In this document: positions 46,859 to 55,439 of the stretch, in pieces
Position numbering within the stretch: position 1 is the first letter of the stretch
How the letters are laid out: each line of letters begins with the position of its first letter
Source of the DNA: Mycobacterium tilburgii
Lineage (GTDB): Bacteria > Actinomycetota > Actinomycetes > Mycobacteriales > Mycobacteriaceae
Direction of reading: 5' to 3'
Length of the DNA stretch: 64,000 nt
NCBI RefSeq assembly: GCF_902168065.1
Contig: NZ_LR655690.1
Coordinates: 1-64,000, forward strand
Program-made: the position numbers and the translations under genes
The notes under the pieces: generated by a model
The model's input: only the letters and a program-made list of their open reading frames with translations
Told to the model about the DNA's origin: nothing
The model's database searches: none

Positions 46859-48361
46859 TCACATCGACAACCTGGACCGGCGGCCGATCGGCACCCGCAA
46901 CACCACGTCGGTGCCGCCGTGCGGCGCCCGCCGCATGCCCAGCGTGCCGTCCAGCTCCGCGGCCACCAGCGTCCGCACGATCTGTAGGCCCAAGCTGTCG
47001 GATTTCTCCAGGCTGAACCCCTCGGGCAGGCCCCGCCCGTCGTCGTGCACCACCACGTCCAGCCAGCGCGCCGAGCGTTCGGCGCTGATCGTCACCGCCC
47101 CCTCCTGAATGACAGGATCGAACGCATGCTGGATAGCGTTCTGCACCAGCTCGGTGATCACCATGATCAGCGCCGTCGCGCGGTCGGAGTCCAGCACGCC
47201 TAGGTCGCCGACCCGGTTGATACGGATCGGACGGTCCACCGAGGCCACATCGTTCATGATCGGCAGGATCCGGTCGATGACCTCGTCGAGGTTCACCTGC
47301 TCGTCCACCGACATCGACAGCGCGTCGTGCACCAGCGCGATCGATGACACCCGGCGCACCGATTCGATCAGCGCCTCCCGGCCTTCGGCGTTGGCGGTGC
47401 GGCGGGCCTGCAGCCGCAGCAATGAGGCCACGGTCTGCAGATTGTTCTTCACCCGGTGGTGGATCTCGCGAATCGTGGCGTCCTTGGAGATCAGGGCCCG
47501 GTCCCGCCGCTTGACCTCGGTCACATCGCGAATCAGCACCGCTGCGCCCTTGCTGGCGCCGTGCACCACCAACGGCAGGGTCCGCAGCAGCACCGTGGCG
47601 CCGCCGGCATCGACCTCCATACGCATACTCTTGCCGCCGGCCAGCAAGTCCTGCACGTGTTCGGCTATCTCTTGTGCCTCAAAAGAATCCGAGATCAACG
47701 GCCGAGTGATCCGGATCAGATTGTGGCCCTCGAGCTCGCTCGTCAATCCCATCCGGTGATAGGCCGACAGGGCGTTGGGGCTGGCGTAGGCGACCACGCC
47801 GTCGACGTCGAGCCGGATGAACCCGTCGCCCACCCGCGGGGTGGATCGCGACATCGCGACGTCGCGCACATCGGGAAAAGTGCCTTCGGACAACATGTGT
47901 ACGAGATCGGCGGCGCATTCGCGGTAGGCGGTCTCCAGGTGCCCGGAGTTGTCCTCGGCCGTCACCGCGGTTTGGTGCTGGGTGAGCACGGCGACCACCT
48001 GGTCGGCGTAACGCACCGGGGACGCCGCCACGTGCGGCCCGGGTAGTTGCCACGAATCTTGTTCGGCCGCAGTGATTTCCCGTTGTGCGACGCCTGACGC
48101 AAAGGTCTGTGCCACCAGCGGGAGCCGCTCGGCCGCCACCACGCTGCCGACCGAATCTTTCTGCAAGACGGTCGGCGCGGTGTTCGGCCGGCACTGCGCC
48201 ACACAGACCAGCACACCATCGTCGCGGCGAACCCACATCAGGTAGTCGGCGAACGACAAGTCAGCCAGCAGCTGCCACTCCCCGACCACCGCGTGCAGGT
48301 GATCCACCGCGTTGCCGGGCAGCATCGTGTGCTCGGCAAGCAGGTCACCGAGAGTGGACAT
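46859..48361 (-). CDS. pdtaS: PdtaS sensor histidine kinase
   Basis: A 500-residue cytosolic histidine kinase from ATG 48361 (MSTLGDLLAEHTMLPGNAVD). An N-terminal GAF-like region and a PAS region (about residues 180-290) precede the HisKA_2/HWE-type H-box with H301-H302 in REIHHRVKNNLQTVASLLRL. The ATPase domain has ELVQNAIQHAF, VVVHDDGRGLPEG and SLGLQIVRTLV. PdtaS phosphorylates PdtaR, an RNA-binding ANTAR response regulator encoded elsewhere, and takes part in copper/NO sensing. No membrane segments are present. Convergent with whiB1. Confidence 0.95.
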   Translation of the reverse strand: MSTLGDLLAEHTMLPGNAVDHLHAVVGEWQLLADLSFADYLMWVRRDDGVLVCVAQCRPNTAPTVLQKDSVGSVVAAERLPLVAQTFASGVAQREITAAEQDSWQLPGPHVAASPVRYADQVVAVLTQHQTAVTAEDNSGHLETAYRECAADLVHMLSEGTFPDVRDVAMSRSTPRVGDGFIRLDVDGVVAYASPNALSAYHRMGLTSELEGHNLIRITRPLISDSFEAQEIAEHVQDLLAGGKSMRMEVDAGGATVLLRTLPLVVHGASKGAAVLIRDVTEVKRRDRALISKDATIREIHHRVKNNLQTVASLLRLQARRTANAEGREALIESVRRVSSIALVHDALSMSVDEQVNLDEVIDRILPIMNDVASVDRPIRINRVGDLGVLDSDRATALIMVITELVQNAIQHAFDPVIQEGAVTISAERSARWLDVVVHDDGRGLPEGFSLEKSDSLGLQIVRTLVAAELDGTLGMRRAPHGGTDVVLRVPIGRRSRLSM

Positions 48362-48409
48362 CAACTACTCCCGCGTGGTGGAACGGCGGTAGAGATGAGC
48401 CGGCGGGCG

Positions 48410-48625
48410 TCAGCTGATCACGGCGATGAGATCGCCCGCCTGGATGACGTCGCCCACCGACACACTCACCTTGCTGACCGTGCCGTCGACTTCGGCCAAG
48501 ACTGGAATCTCCATCTTCATCGACTCCAGCAGCACCACGACATCGCCCTTGCCGACCTGGTCGCCCTCGTTGACCACCACTTCGAGCACGCTCGCCACGA
48601 TCTCGGCACGAACATCCTCGGCCAT
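48410..48625 (-). CDS. Biotinylated protein TB7.3 (Rv3221c homologue)
   Basis: A 71-residue biotinyl domain from ATG 48625 (MAEDVRAEIVASVLEVVVNE). The biotinylation motif is E34-S-M-K37-M, with K37 the acceptor. TB7.3 is a free-standing biotin carrier in mycobacteria, resembling the carrier domain of acyl-CoA carboxylases. It follows pdtaS on the same strand upstream by about 50 bp. The longer in-frame start at 48715 is not supported by similarity. Confidence 0.95.
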   Translation of the reverse strand: MAEDVRAEIVASVLEVVVNEGDQVGKGDVVVLLESMKMEIPVLAEVDGTVSKVSVSVGDVIQAGDLIAVIS

Positions 48626-48823
48626 TTTCACCCCGCTGTCTCGGCCATTCGGCATGCTGACCGGTCCGGTCCTTGCATCAAGCTCATGTATGATCGAACC
48701 ACAGCCGCCCAGCACCGCGCGGCGGCGGTGGGGCGAAATCTACGGGACGAGGCCGTGCGACAATGGGGGCAATCTGACGGGTGCTCGGCACTCGAATCAC
48801 GACCGAATGACGGAGGTTCCCTG

Positions 48824-48898
48824 ATGGCCAAGCGCGGCCGTAAGAAGCGTGATCGCAAGCACAGCAAGGCCAACCACGGTAAGCGGCCCAACGCCTGA
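48824..48898 (+). CDS. Ribosomal protein bL37 (24 residues)
   Basis: The ORF from ATG 48824 encodes 24 residues beginning MAKRGRKKRDRK and ending KANHGKRPNA. GGAGG at 48812-48816 is an excellent ribosome binding site seven bases before the start. The sequence matches my recollection of bL37, a very small basic protein seen in mycobacterial 50S structures near the peptidyl-transferase region. It is shorter than most annotation cut-offs and is easily missed. It lies alone between the divergent TB7.3 gene and the convergent rshA. Confidence 0.88.
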   Translation: MAKRGRKKRDRKHSKANHGKRPNA

Positions 48899-48922
48899 CC
48901 GCTGCCGGGTACGCCCGCCCCG

Positions 48923-49225
48923 TTACGACTGCAAGTCGCGGATGATGGTGGTGCGGCGGATCTCCAGTCGCAGCCGCTCCCGCAGACCCTCCGGGGCCTT
49001 CTCGCAGCTGCATTTGGTCGCGAGCAGCGCCTTGAACTGCTCTTCGAGACCGAACAACCGTAGGCACGGTGGGCATTCGTCGAGGTGACGCTTGAGCTTT
49101 TCCCGCTTCTTGGGCGTGCAATCACCGTCGAGTAGCGTCCATACCTCGGTAATCAGTTCGGCGCACTCGGCCTTGGTACGGGGCTCCGCGCTCGCCGAGG
49201 GGTCGGTGGGCGAAAACTCGCCCAT
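48923..49225 (-). CDS. rshA: RshA anti-sigma factor (zinc-associated)
   Basis: A 100-residue protein from ATG 49225 ([20 protein letters not shown]). The ZAS motif H47-LDE-C51-PP-C54 is intact, with further cysteines C21, C35-like (DGDCTPKK) and TKCSCEKA. RshA binds SigH and releases it on oxidation or heat. Its start overlaps the end of the sigH remnant, the normal operon arrangement. With SigH destroyed the protein has no known partner, so it is a candidate for future loss. It shows no decay yet. Confidence 0.92.
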   Translation of the reverse strand: MGEFSPTDPSASAEPRTKAECAELITEVWTLLDGDCTPKKREKLKRHLDECPPCLRLFGLEEQFKALLATKCSCEKAPEGLRERLRLEIRRTTIIRDLQS

Positions 49226-49634
49226 GACGACACCTCCTCGTGCGTCTGCTGGCCCCGCGTGAAACCGCGCTCCTTGGCGACATCGACCAGGAGGCTGCGC
49301 AGCTACCGCCTGCCGCGGTGCAGCCCGCGAGATGACGGTTCTGATGGGCGTGTCCATGATTTCGGCGATCTACGGGAAACCCTCGACGTCGGAGTAGTAC
49401 ACCGCCATCCGGAACTCCTCCGGTAGTGCCTGCAGGGCTGCCTTGATCGGCGTCCGCGGGATTGCGCGTCATCCGCAACGCACCGCCGTAGAGCTGGTAG
49501 AGCAGAGGAATCGCATCTCGTTCGAACCGGGCGGTCAGTTCCTCGTCGGTCTCGGCGGAGCCTTGCAAGCGGCGCGTCGATCGGCTGTTCCGTCGTCTAG
49601 ACCTGGTCGGAACCGGGCGCTGCGTCTGGACCAT
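49222..49634 (-). pseudogene. sigH: SigH extracytoplasmic-function sigma factor, deleted centre and nonsense codon
   Basis: The N-terminus [20 protein letters not shown] then [16 protein letters not shown] is legible. It jumps straight to [20 protein letters not shown] then VEGFP in another frame, so about 270 bp encoding region 2 (promoter -10 recognition) are missing. A TAG follows GFP, where relatives have tyrosine and lysine, and then IAEIMDTPI. The last part [20 protein letters not shown] then [15 protein letters not shown] is in yet another frame. SigH directs the oxidative and heat-stress regulon (thioredoxin, mycoredoxin, SigB, SigE). It is non-functional here, while downstream rshA is intact. 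Confidence 0.9.
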
Positions 49635-49948
49635 TCTCGAAGTAGGCCATCTCGATCAACACGGTCCCTTCTGTTGCAGTGCCGCCCGGCCATGCCTTCA
49701 GCGACAGCGGACTCGCGAAGAAGCGAGCCGACTGCTCGTCCCTGCCTGGTAAGACTAACCGGCAGGTCGCCGTTGACACCGAATGCTCCTCCCAATCTAA
49801 AGGCTGTGACCGACGAGCTCTGCCCGGGTTGCCGACACGCGTTTTCTGAGACCGTCACAGTCAACAGCTCCGGCCGATCTGCTATTTCCTGGGCCGGCGT
49901 GATCGGCCGCAATCCCGCGATTCACCCGCAGGGCGTTACTGTGACGCC
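49635..49948. other. Intergenic region between sigH remnant and SDR gene
   Basis: No family-like protein was recognised on either strand. It should contain the divergent promoters of sigH and the SDR gene. I saw no convincing GGAAT/GTT pair for SigH autoregulation. Confidence 0.5.
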
Positions 49949-50797
49949 ATGTCTCTCACTGGCAAAACCATGTTCATCTCCGGCGCCAGTCGCGGTATCG
50001 GCCTGGCCATCGCCAAACGCGCCGCTCAGGATGGCGCCAACATCGCCCTGATCGCCAAGACGGCGGAGCCGCACCCCAAGCTGCGGGGCACGGTGTACAC
50101 CGCAGCTAAGGAGCTCAAGGAGGCCGGCGGCCAGGCCCTGCCCATCGTGGGAGACGTCCGCGATCCCGACTCCGTCGAATCCGCTGTGGCAAAGACTGTC
50201 AAGCAGTTCGGCGGCATCGACATCTGCGTCAACAACGCGTCGGCGATCAACCTGGGGTCCATCACCGAGGTGCCAATGAAGCGCTTCGATCTGATGAACG
50301 GCATCCAGGTGCGCGGCACGTACGCGGTCTCGCGGGCGTGTATTCCGCATATGAAGGGCCGGGAGAACCCACACATCCTGACGCTGTCCCCTCCAGTGTT
50401 GCTCGGGGAGGAGTGGCTCAAGCCGACGGCGTACATGATGGCCAAGTTCGGCATGACGCTGTGCGCGCTGGGCATCGCCCAGGAGGTGCGCGAGGAGGGC
50501 ATCGCGTCCAACACGTTGTGGCCGCGCACGCTGGTGGCCACCGCCGCGGTGCAGAACCTGCTCGGCGGCGACGAGGCCATGGGGCGCGCCCGCAAGCCGG
50601 AGGTCTACGCCGACGCGGCCTACGTCATCCTGAACAAGCCGTCGAAGGAATTCACCGGCAACATGCTGCTCTGCGAGGACGTGTTGCTGGACTCCGGCGT
50701 CACCGATCTGTCGGTGTACAACTGCGTGCCAGGCGGACAGCTCGGTGTCGACTTCTGGGTGGACGGCGTCAACCCGCCCGGGTACTCGGACACCTAA
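49949..50797 (+). CDS. Short-chain dehydrogenase/reductase (Rv3224 homologue)
   Basis: A 282-residue SDR from ATG 49949 (MSLTGKTMFISGASRGIGLA). The cofactor loop is GASRGIG, NNAS appears in DICVNNASAINLG, and the catalytic tetrad is represented by the serine in LTLSPPVLL and Y/K in TAYMMAKFGMTLCALG. It resembles hydroxysteroid dehydrogenase-like 2 type proteins with likely NADP preference. Substrate unknown. The stop is 12 bp before the ybaK-like gene. Intact. Confidence 0.93.
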   Translation: MSLTGKTMFISGASRGIGLAIAKRAAQDGANIALIAKTAEPHPKLRGTVYTAAKELKEAGGQALPIVGDVRDPDSVESAVAKTVKQFGGIDICVNNASAINLGSITEVPMKRFDLMNGIQVRGTYAVSRACIPHMKGRENPHILTLSPPVLLGEEWLKPTAYMMAKFGMTLCALGIAQEVREEGIASNTLWPRTLVATAAVQNLLGGDEAMGRARKPEVYADAAYVILNKPSKEFTGNMLLCEDVLLDSGVTDLSVYNCVPGGQLGVDFWVDGVNPPGYSDT

Positions 50798-50808
50798 GCC
50801 GGGCCGAC

Positions 50809-51284
50809 ATGGCCGCGACGCCAGCGCTGGCGGCCCTGACCAGAGCCGGTGTGCCGCGCCAGGTGGTGAAGTTCGGCCAGGATCCCCGGGAGCAGTCGTT
50901 CGGTGTCGAAGCCGTCAAGGCGCTCGGCTCGGCCGGCGTTGCGCCGGAGCAGATCTACAAGACTTTGGTGATCGCGGTGTCCGACGGGCTGGCGGTCGCG
51001 GTCGTGCCGGCCGCCGCGCGGCTTTCGCTGAAGGCGGCCGCGGCGGCGCTCGGCGTGCCGAAGGCGTCGATGGCCGTTCCTGCGCTGGTCCAGCGCACCG
51101 CCGGCTACGTGGTGGGGGCGGTCTCGCCATTCGGTCAGCGCAAGCGGCTGCTAACGGTCGTCGACTCCAGCGCCCTGGGGAGCGGGTGTTCTGCAGCGCC
51201 GGTAGCCGCGGTTGGGATGTCGCGGTGGAGCCGCGGGACCTGATCCGCGTCACCGGCGCGGTGACGGCGAACATTCGCAGCTAG
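50809..51284 (+). pseudogene. YbaK/EbsC-type aminoacyl-tRNA deacylase with a late frameshift
   Basis: From ATG 50809: AALTRAGVPRQVVKFGQDPR, then GVAPEQIYKTLVIAVSDGLA, then KAASMAVPA-like core and SPFGQRKRLLTVVDSSALG. Near 51180 two extra G residues in CTGGGGAGCGG shift the frame. The normal end VFCSAGSRGWDVAVEPRDLI then [12 protein letters not shown] is in the next frame to 51284. YbaK proteins hydrolyse mischarged Cys-tRNA(Pro). In H37Rv the corresponding locus is also split into Rv3224A and Rv3224B. The stop overlaps the convergent cyclopropane synthase gene. Confidence 0.82.
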
Positions 51285-52165
51285 CTTTTGGTCAGGGTGA
51301 ACTGCGCGACGTCTGTGTAGCCCTCGCGGAACAGGTCAGCGCAGCCGGTGAGATACTTCATGTACCGGTCGTAGACCTCCTCCGATTGGATCGCGATGGC
51401 CTCCTCGCGGCGCGCTTCTAGGGCGGCCGACCACAGGTCCAGGGTGCGGGCGTAGTGCAGCCGCAACGGCTGGACGAGCGTGACGGTGAAGCCAGCGTGC
51501 CGGGCGTGCTCTCCGACCGCCTTGGCGTTGGGTAGGTCACCGCCCGGGAAGATCTCGTCCATGATGAACTTCATGAAGCGGATCTTGGTCATGGTGATGG
51601 GCAGTCCACGCTCGGCGAATTCCTCGTCGCTGGGCTTGATGATGGTGTGCAGCATCATCACCCCGTCATCGGGCAACGCCGCGTAGGCGGTCTTGAAGAA
51701 GTCGTCGTAGCGGTCGCGTCCGAAGTGCTCGAAGGCGCCGATAGAGACGATGCGGTCGACCTTCTCGTCGAACTGTTCCCAGCCCTGCAGCAGGACGCGC
51801 TTACTGCGCGTTGACGGATGGCTGTCCAGCCGCTGCTGGACGTGCGCCTGCTGGTTGCGGCTCAAGGTCAGGCCGATGACGTTGACGTCGTAACGCTCGA
51901 GTGCGCGCACGATCGTGGTGCCCCATCCGCAGCCGATGTCGAGCAGCGTCATATCGGGTTGCAGCCCGAGTTTCCCCAGCGACAGGTCGACCTTGGCGAA
52001 CTGTGCCTCTTCGAGTGAGATGTCGTCGCGGTCGAAATACGCGCAGCTGTAGGTTCGGGTGGGATCCAGGAAGAGCGCAAAGAATTCGTCGGACAGATCG
52101 TAGTGTGCCTGCACATCCGCGAAATGCGGTTGCAGTTCCGGGGGTTCGCTTTTCTTCGCGGACAA
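51281..52165 (-). CDS. Mycolic acid cyclopropane synthase-family methyltransferase
   Basis: A protein of about 294 residues. TTG 52165 is preferred ([20 protein letters not shown]), with GAAGG eight bases upstream; TTG 52174 is in frame too. The CFA family signature is strong: [20 protein letters not shown], then [23 protein letters not shown] motif [53 protein letters not shown] and a C-terminal [20 protein letters not shown]. Such enzymes add cyclopropane or methyl groups to meromycolates. No such gene lies between Rv3224 and aroA in H37Rv, so this is a lineage-specific member. Confidence 0.92.
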   Translation of the reverse strand: MSAKKSEPPELQPHFADVQAHYDLSDEFFALFLDPTRTYSCAYFDRDDISLEEAQFAKVDLSLGKLGLQPDMTLLDIGCGWGTTIVRALERYDVNVIGLTLSRNQQAHVQQRLDSHPSTRSKRVLLQGWEQFDEKVDRIVSIGAFEHFGRDRYDDFFKTAYAALPDDGVMMLHTIIKPSDEEFAERGLPITMTKIRFMKFIMDEIFPGGDLPNAKAVGEHARHAGFTVTLVQPLRLHYARTLDLWSAALEARREEAIAIQSEEVYDRYMKYLTGCADLFREGYTDVAQFTLTKS

Positions 52166-52336
52166 AAGGCACAACCTTCGACAGTCAGACTTAAATGGGT
52201 TTGCGGTATTCGATTAAAGTTGGTCGAATTTTCGTCCGCCAGTCTATCCGACCGCCCACCTCGTCACGCGCACAACGTCGGCCGCCAAGCGACCGACGTT
52301 GTGGAGGCCCCGGATCCGGTGCTGTACCGACCCGGG

Positions 52337-52501
52337 TCAGGCGGCTTTCGTCCGGCTGCGCACCTGCAGCGCACTGACCACGTCGACGACCCCGATCGCT
52401 ATCAACCAGCAGCCGGCGACGTGCCGGTAGCCTCGTCGATCGCCTTGATCTTCTCGGCCAGCGCCGGATCTGTCGTCACCGCAAACCGTCCGTCCACACA
52501 T
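52337..52501 (-). pseudogene. SRAP (YedK/HMCES) 5' remnant joined to a membrane-protein tail
   Basis: ATG 52501 begins MCGRT. A 4-bp tandem duplication (GGACGGACGG) shifts the frame; without it the sequence reads [20 protein letters not shown] then DEATG, the start of the SRAP abasic-site crosslinking protein with its catalytic Cys2. Homology ends after about 25 codons. The rest, [20 protein letters not shown], resembles the last helix of an HdeD-like membrane protein. In M. tuberculosis Rv3226c (SRAP) precedes aroA at this position. A deletion seems to have joined two gene fragments. Confidence 0.6.
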
Positions 52502-52555
52502 GACTTTCATGGTGCCCGGTACCCACGACACCCGCCGACACGGCAGGATGAAGCC

Positions 52556-53845
52556 GTGAACACCGAGCCTTGGACGGCCCCCACCGCACCGGCGCCGGTG
52601 CACGCGACGGTCACCGTTCCGGGCTCGAAATCGCAGACCAACCGGGCGCTGGTGTTGGCCGGACTGTCCAGCGCCCAGGGCCAGGGCACCTCGACCATCA
52701 GCGGCGCGTTGCGCAGCCGCGATACCGACCTGATGATCGGCGCGCTCGTCACGCTCGGCCTGACCGTCGACGGGGACGGGTCCGAACTGAAAGTCAGCGG
52801 CCGCCTCAACCCCGGTCCCGGCACGCGGGTGGACTGCGGCCTGGCCGGCACGGTGTTGCGGTTCGTTCCGGCGCTGGCCGCCCTAGCCGACTCGCCGGTC
52901 ATATTCGACGGCGACGACCAGGCCAGGGCCCGGCCGATCGCGCCCCTGCTGGACGCGCTGCGCGACCTGGGTGTCCCGATCGAGGGAACGGGCCTGCCGT
53001 TCCGGGTGCTGGGCGGCGGATCGGTCGCCGGCGGCGCGGTGGCGATCGACGCGTCGGCGTCATCGCAGTTCGTATCCGGGCTGTTGTTGTGCGGGGCATC
53101 GTTTCGCGACGGACTGACGGTCACCCACACCGGCACGTCGCTGCCGTCCGCGCCGCATATCGCGATGACGACCGTGATGCTGCGGCAGGCCGGCATCGAT
53201 CTCGACGATTCGGCGCCCAACCGCTGGCGGGTGAACCCGGGCGTCGTCGCGGCCCAACACTGGGACGTCGAACCCGATCTCACCAACGCCGTTCCCTTCC
53301 TGGCCGCGGCGGTGGTCACCGGCGGCAGCGTGCGCATCACCGGATGGCCGGCCGTGAGCGTACAACCCGCCGGCCACATCCTTGACATGCTAGGCAAGCT
53401 GAATGCCGTTGTCACTCATACTGATTCATATCTCGAGGTGCGCGGGCCCAGCGGTTTCGACAGATTCGACGTCGACCTGCGCGACGTCGGTGAACTCACA
53501 CCGTCGGTGGCAGCACTGGCCGCGTTGGCAACTCCCGGGTCGGTGTCACGGCTGACCGGCATCGCGCATCTGCGCGGTCACGAGACCGACCGCCTCGCCG
53601 CGCTGAGCGCGGAGATCAACGGCCTCGGCGGCGACTGCCGCGAGACCGACGACGGGCTGGTGATCACCGCGACTCCCCTACACTCCGGCGGCTGGCGCGC
53701 ATACGCCGACCATCGGATGGCGATGGCCGGTGCCATCGTCGGGCTGCGCGTCACCGGAGTCGAGATCGACGACATCGGCGCCACTTCCAAGACGCTGCCG
53801 GAGTTCCCGCAGCTGTGGTCGCACATGCTGGAGTCCAGCGATTGA
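52556..53845 (+). CDS. aroA: EPSP synthase AroA
   Basis: A 429-residue 3-phosphoshikimate 1-carboxyvinyltransferase from GTG 52556 ([20 protein letters not shown]). Conserved elements are [76 protein letters not shown] and [15 protein letters not shown]. The enzyme joins shikimate-3-phosphate and PEP in aromatic amino acid synthesis. The end overlaps the rsgA start (ATTGA), so the genes are coupled. The upstream open frame to 52103 is not homologous. Confidence 0.95.
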   Translation: MNTEPWTAPTAPAPVHATVTVPGSKSQTNRALVLAGLSSAQGQGTSTISGALRSRDTDLMIGALVTLGLTVDGDGSELKVSGRLNPGPGTRVDCGLAGTVLRFVPALAALADSPVIFDGDDQARARPIAPLLDALRDLGVPIEGTGLPFRVLGGGSVAGGAVAIDASASSQFVSGLLLCGASFRDGLTVTHTGTSLPSAPHIAMTTVMLRQAGIDLDDSAPNRWRVNPGVVAAQHWDVEPDLTNAVPFLAAAVVTGGSVRITGWPAVSVQPAGHILDMLGKLNAVVTHTDSYLEVRGPSGFDRFDVDLRDVGELTPSVAALAALATPGSVSRLTGIAHLRGHETDRLAALSAEINGLGGDCRETDDGLVITATPLHSGGWRAYADHRMAMAGAIVGLRVTGVEIDDIGATSKTLPEFPQLWSHMLESSD

Positions 53846-54834
53846 AACCGGGCGACTACGACGAATCCGACGTCAAGGTCCGATCCGGCCGGGGTTCACG
53901 ACCCCGGACCAAAACCCGCCCCGAGCATGCCGACGCCCAGGCCGCCATGGTGGTCAGCGTCGACCGCGGCCGCTGGGGGTGCGTGCTGGGCGGCCGGCCC
54001 GAACGCCGGGTCATCGCCATGCGGGCCCGCGAACTCGGCCGCACCCCGACCGTGGTCGGCGACGACGTCGACGTGGTCGGCGATCTGTCCGGGCGGCCGG
54101 ACACCCTGGCCCGGATCGTGCGTCGTGGGCCGCGACGAACGGTGCTGCGGCGCACCGCCGATGACACCGATCCCACCGAGCGTGTGGTGGTCGCTAACGC
54201 CGATCAACTGCTCATCGTGGTGGCGCTCGCCGATCCGCCACCGCGCACGGGTCTGGTCGACCGGGCGCTGATCGCGGCCTACGCGGGCGGACTAACCCCG
54301 ATTCTATGCCTGACGAAGACCGACCTCGCCCCGCTCGAGCCGTTCGCCAAACAGTTCGCGGATCTTGACCTGGCGGTCGTCGCCGCCGGCCACGACGATC
54401 CGCTGCTGGCGGTGGCGGATCTACTGTCGGGCAAAATCACCGTACTGCTCGGACATTCCGGGGTGGGCAAGTCTACGCTGGTGAATCGTCTTGTCCCCGA
54501 AGCGGATCTGGCCGTCGGAGAAGTGACAGATATCGGCCGGGGCCGGCACACGTCGACGCAGTCGGTCGCGCTGCCCCTTGATCCGACGCGGGCCGGCGCG
54601 GGCTGGGTGATCGACACCCCGGGCATCCGCTCGTTCGGACTGGCCCACGTCCAACCCGACGACGTGATGATGGCGTTCTCCGATCTGGCCGACACCGTGC
54701 AGGATTGCCCGCGCGGCTGCGGCCACATGGGACCGCCGGCCGACCCGGAATGCGCGCTGGACTCGCTGCCTGGACCCGCGGCTCAGCGCGTCCAGGCAGC
54801 AAGGCGATTACTCTGGGCGCTCAGGGAGCCTTAG
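53842..54834 (+). CDS. rsgA: Ribosome small-subunit GTPase RsgA (Rv3228 homologue)
   Basis: A 330-residue circularly permuted GTPase. TTG 53842 ([16 protein letters not shown]) overlaps the aroA stop and matches the expected start. An OB domain precedes the G domain with permuted order G4 [12 protein letters not shown]1 [14 protein letters not shown] and G3 [12 protein letters not shown]. The C-terminal zinc module has [19 protein letters not shown]. RsgA assists late 30S maturation. Intact; it is the last gene of the conserved Rv3193c-Rv3228 block. Confidence 0.94.
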   Translation: MKPGDYDESDVKVRSGRGSRPRTKTRPEHADAQAAMVVSVDRGRWGCVLGGRPERRVIAMRARELGRTPTVVGDDVDVVGDLSGRPDTLARIVRRGPRRTVLRRTADDTDPTERVVVANADQLLIVVALADPPPRTGLVDRALIAAYAGGLTPILCLTKTDLAPLEPFAKQFADLDLAVVAAGHDDPLLAVADLLSGKITVLLGHSGVGKSTLVNRLVPEADLAVGEVTDIGRGRHTSTQSVALPLDPTRAGAGWVIDTPGIRSFGLAHVQPDDVMMAFSDLADTVQDCPRGCGHMGPPADPECALDSLPGPAAQRVQAARRLLWALREP

Positions 54835-55120
54835 CCAGCCGAATGCCGAGCTCGCCGGGCCGCACCAGATGCCCCTCGGTGACCACAAACGCGATCATCA
54901 AGCGGATGGTGATCAGGTGAAGTTCGGCGAGGGCCAGCAGGCAGGTCAGGAAGAGCACCCAGAAGTAGAGCGTACGGGCGTCGACGACCAGCGCGCTGCC
55001 CAGCAGCGTCCCGACATGGCCGTGCGCCAGGTTGTGCAGGTTGGTGCTGGCCCGCATCACGGCGCCGCCACACCCGGATGGAATCTCGGTAACACGTTCG
55101 CGAGGGACCCGTTGAAATCG
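54821..55120 (-). pseudogene. Rhomboid-like membrane protein, N-terminal remnant
   Basis: The frame from 55060 reads RASTNLHNLAHGHVGTLLGS, then ALVVDARTLYFWVLFLTCLL, then ALAELHLITIRLMIAFVV. It then leaves the family and stops at 54821, where relatives continue with several more helices. An upstream bit in another frame (VPRERVTEIPSG) may belong to the 5' end. It resembles a group of mycobacterial rhomboid-like proteins without certain protease activity. About three quarters of the gene are missing. It borders the synteny breakpoint. Confidence 0.5.
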
Positions 55121-55122
55121 TA

Positions 55123-55138
55123 GACAACAAATGTTGTC
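55123..55138. promoter_or_regulatory. Palindromic operator candidate upstream of DUF2236 remnant
   Basis: GACAACAAATGTTGTC is a perfect palindrome of 7-bp arms around AA. It lies 42 bp before the DUF2236 ATG and close to the start of the divergent rhomboid-like remnant. The size and symmetry are those of TetR-family operators. Confidence 0.6.
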
Positions 55139-55179
55139 AAAGTTATCGTGAGCGCAGTGAGGAAAATTAGGAGGTTGTG

Positions 55180-55430
55180 ATGAGTTCCTTAGCGACTACA
55201 TCCGCTGATCCGCTCGTACCAGATTCCCTTACCTGGAAGTACTTTGGCGATCTGCGACAGGGATGATGGGTGTCTGGATCGGGGCGATCCAGAACATGTT
55301 GCACCACCTCGGCGCTGGTGTCGAAGAGCATTCGATCCTGCTGCGCGAGCCGCTGCAACGGGTGGCCCGGTCCGTGTATCCTATCATGGGCGTGGTCTAC
55401 GACGGCGACGTTCTTCATGCTCCTCGTCAA
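55180..55430 (+). pseudogene. DUF2236 (MpaB-like) oxygenase, 5' fragment
   Basis: ATG 55180 follows AGGAGG at 55169-55174. The protein begins MSSLATTSADPLVPDSLTWK then YFGDLRQG and stops; the next frame continues GMMGVWIGAIQNMLHHLGAG, then VEEHSILLREPLQRVARSVY, then PIMGVVYDGD. The DUF2236 family of about 280 residues normally continues with heme-coordinating motifs, which are missing. The fragment ends against the 3' side of the tsnR remnant coming from the other strand. Confidence 0.7.
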
Positions 55431-55439
55431 GGTCGCCGA

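Noticed and set aside
48628..49125. 165-codon minus-strand open frame across bL37 and rshA
   Set aside because: Overlaps rshA out of frame and is antisense to bL37; no family similarity.
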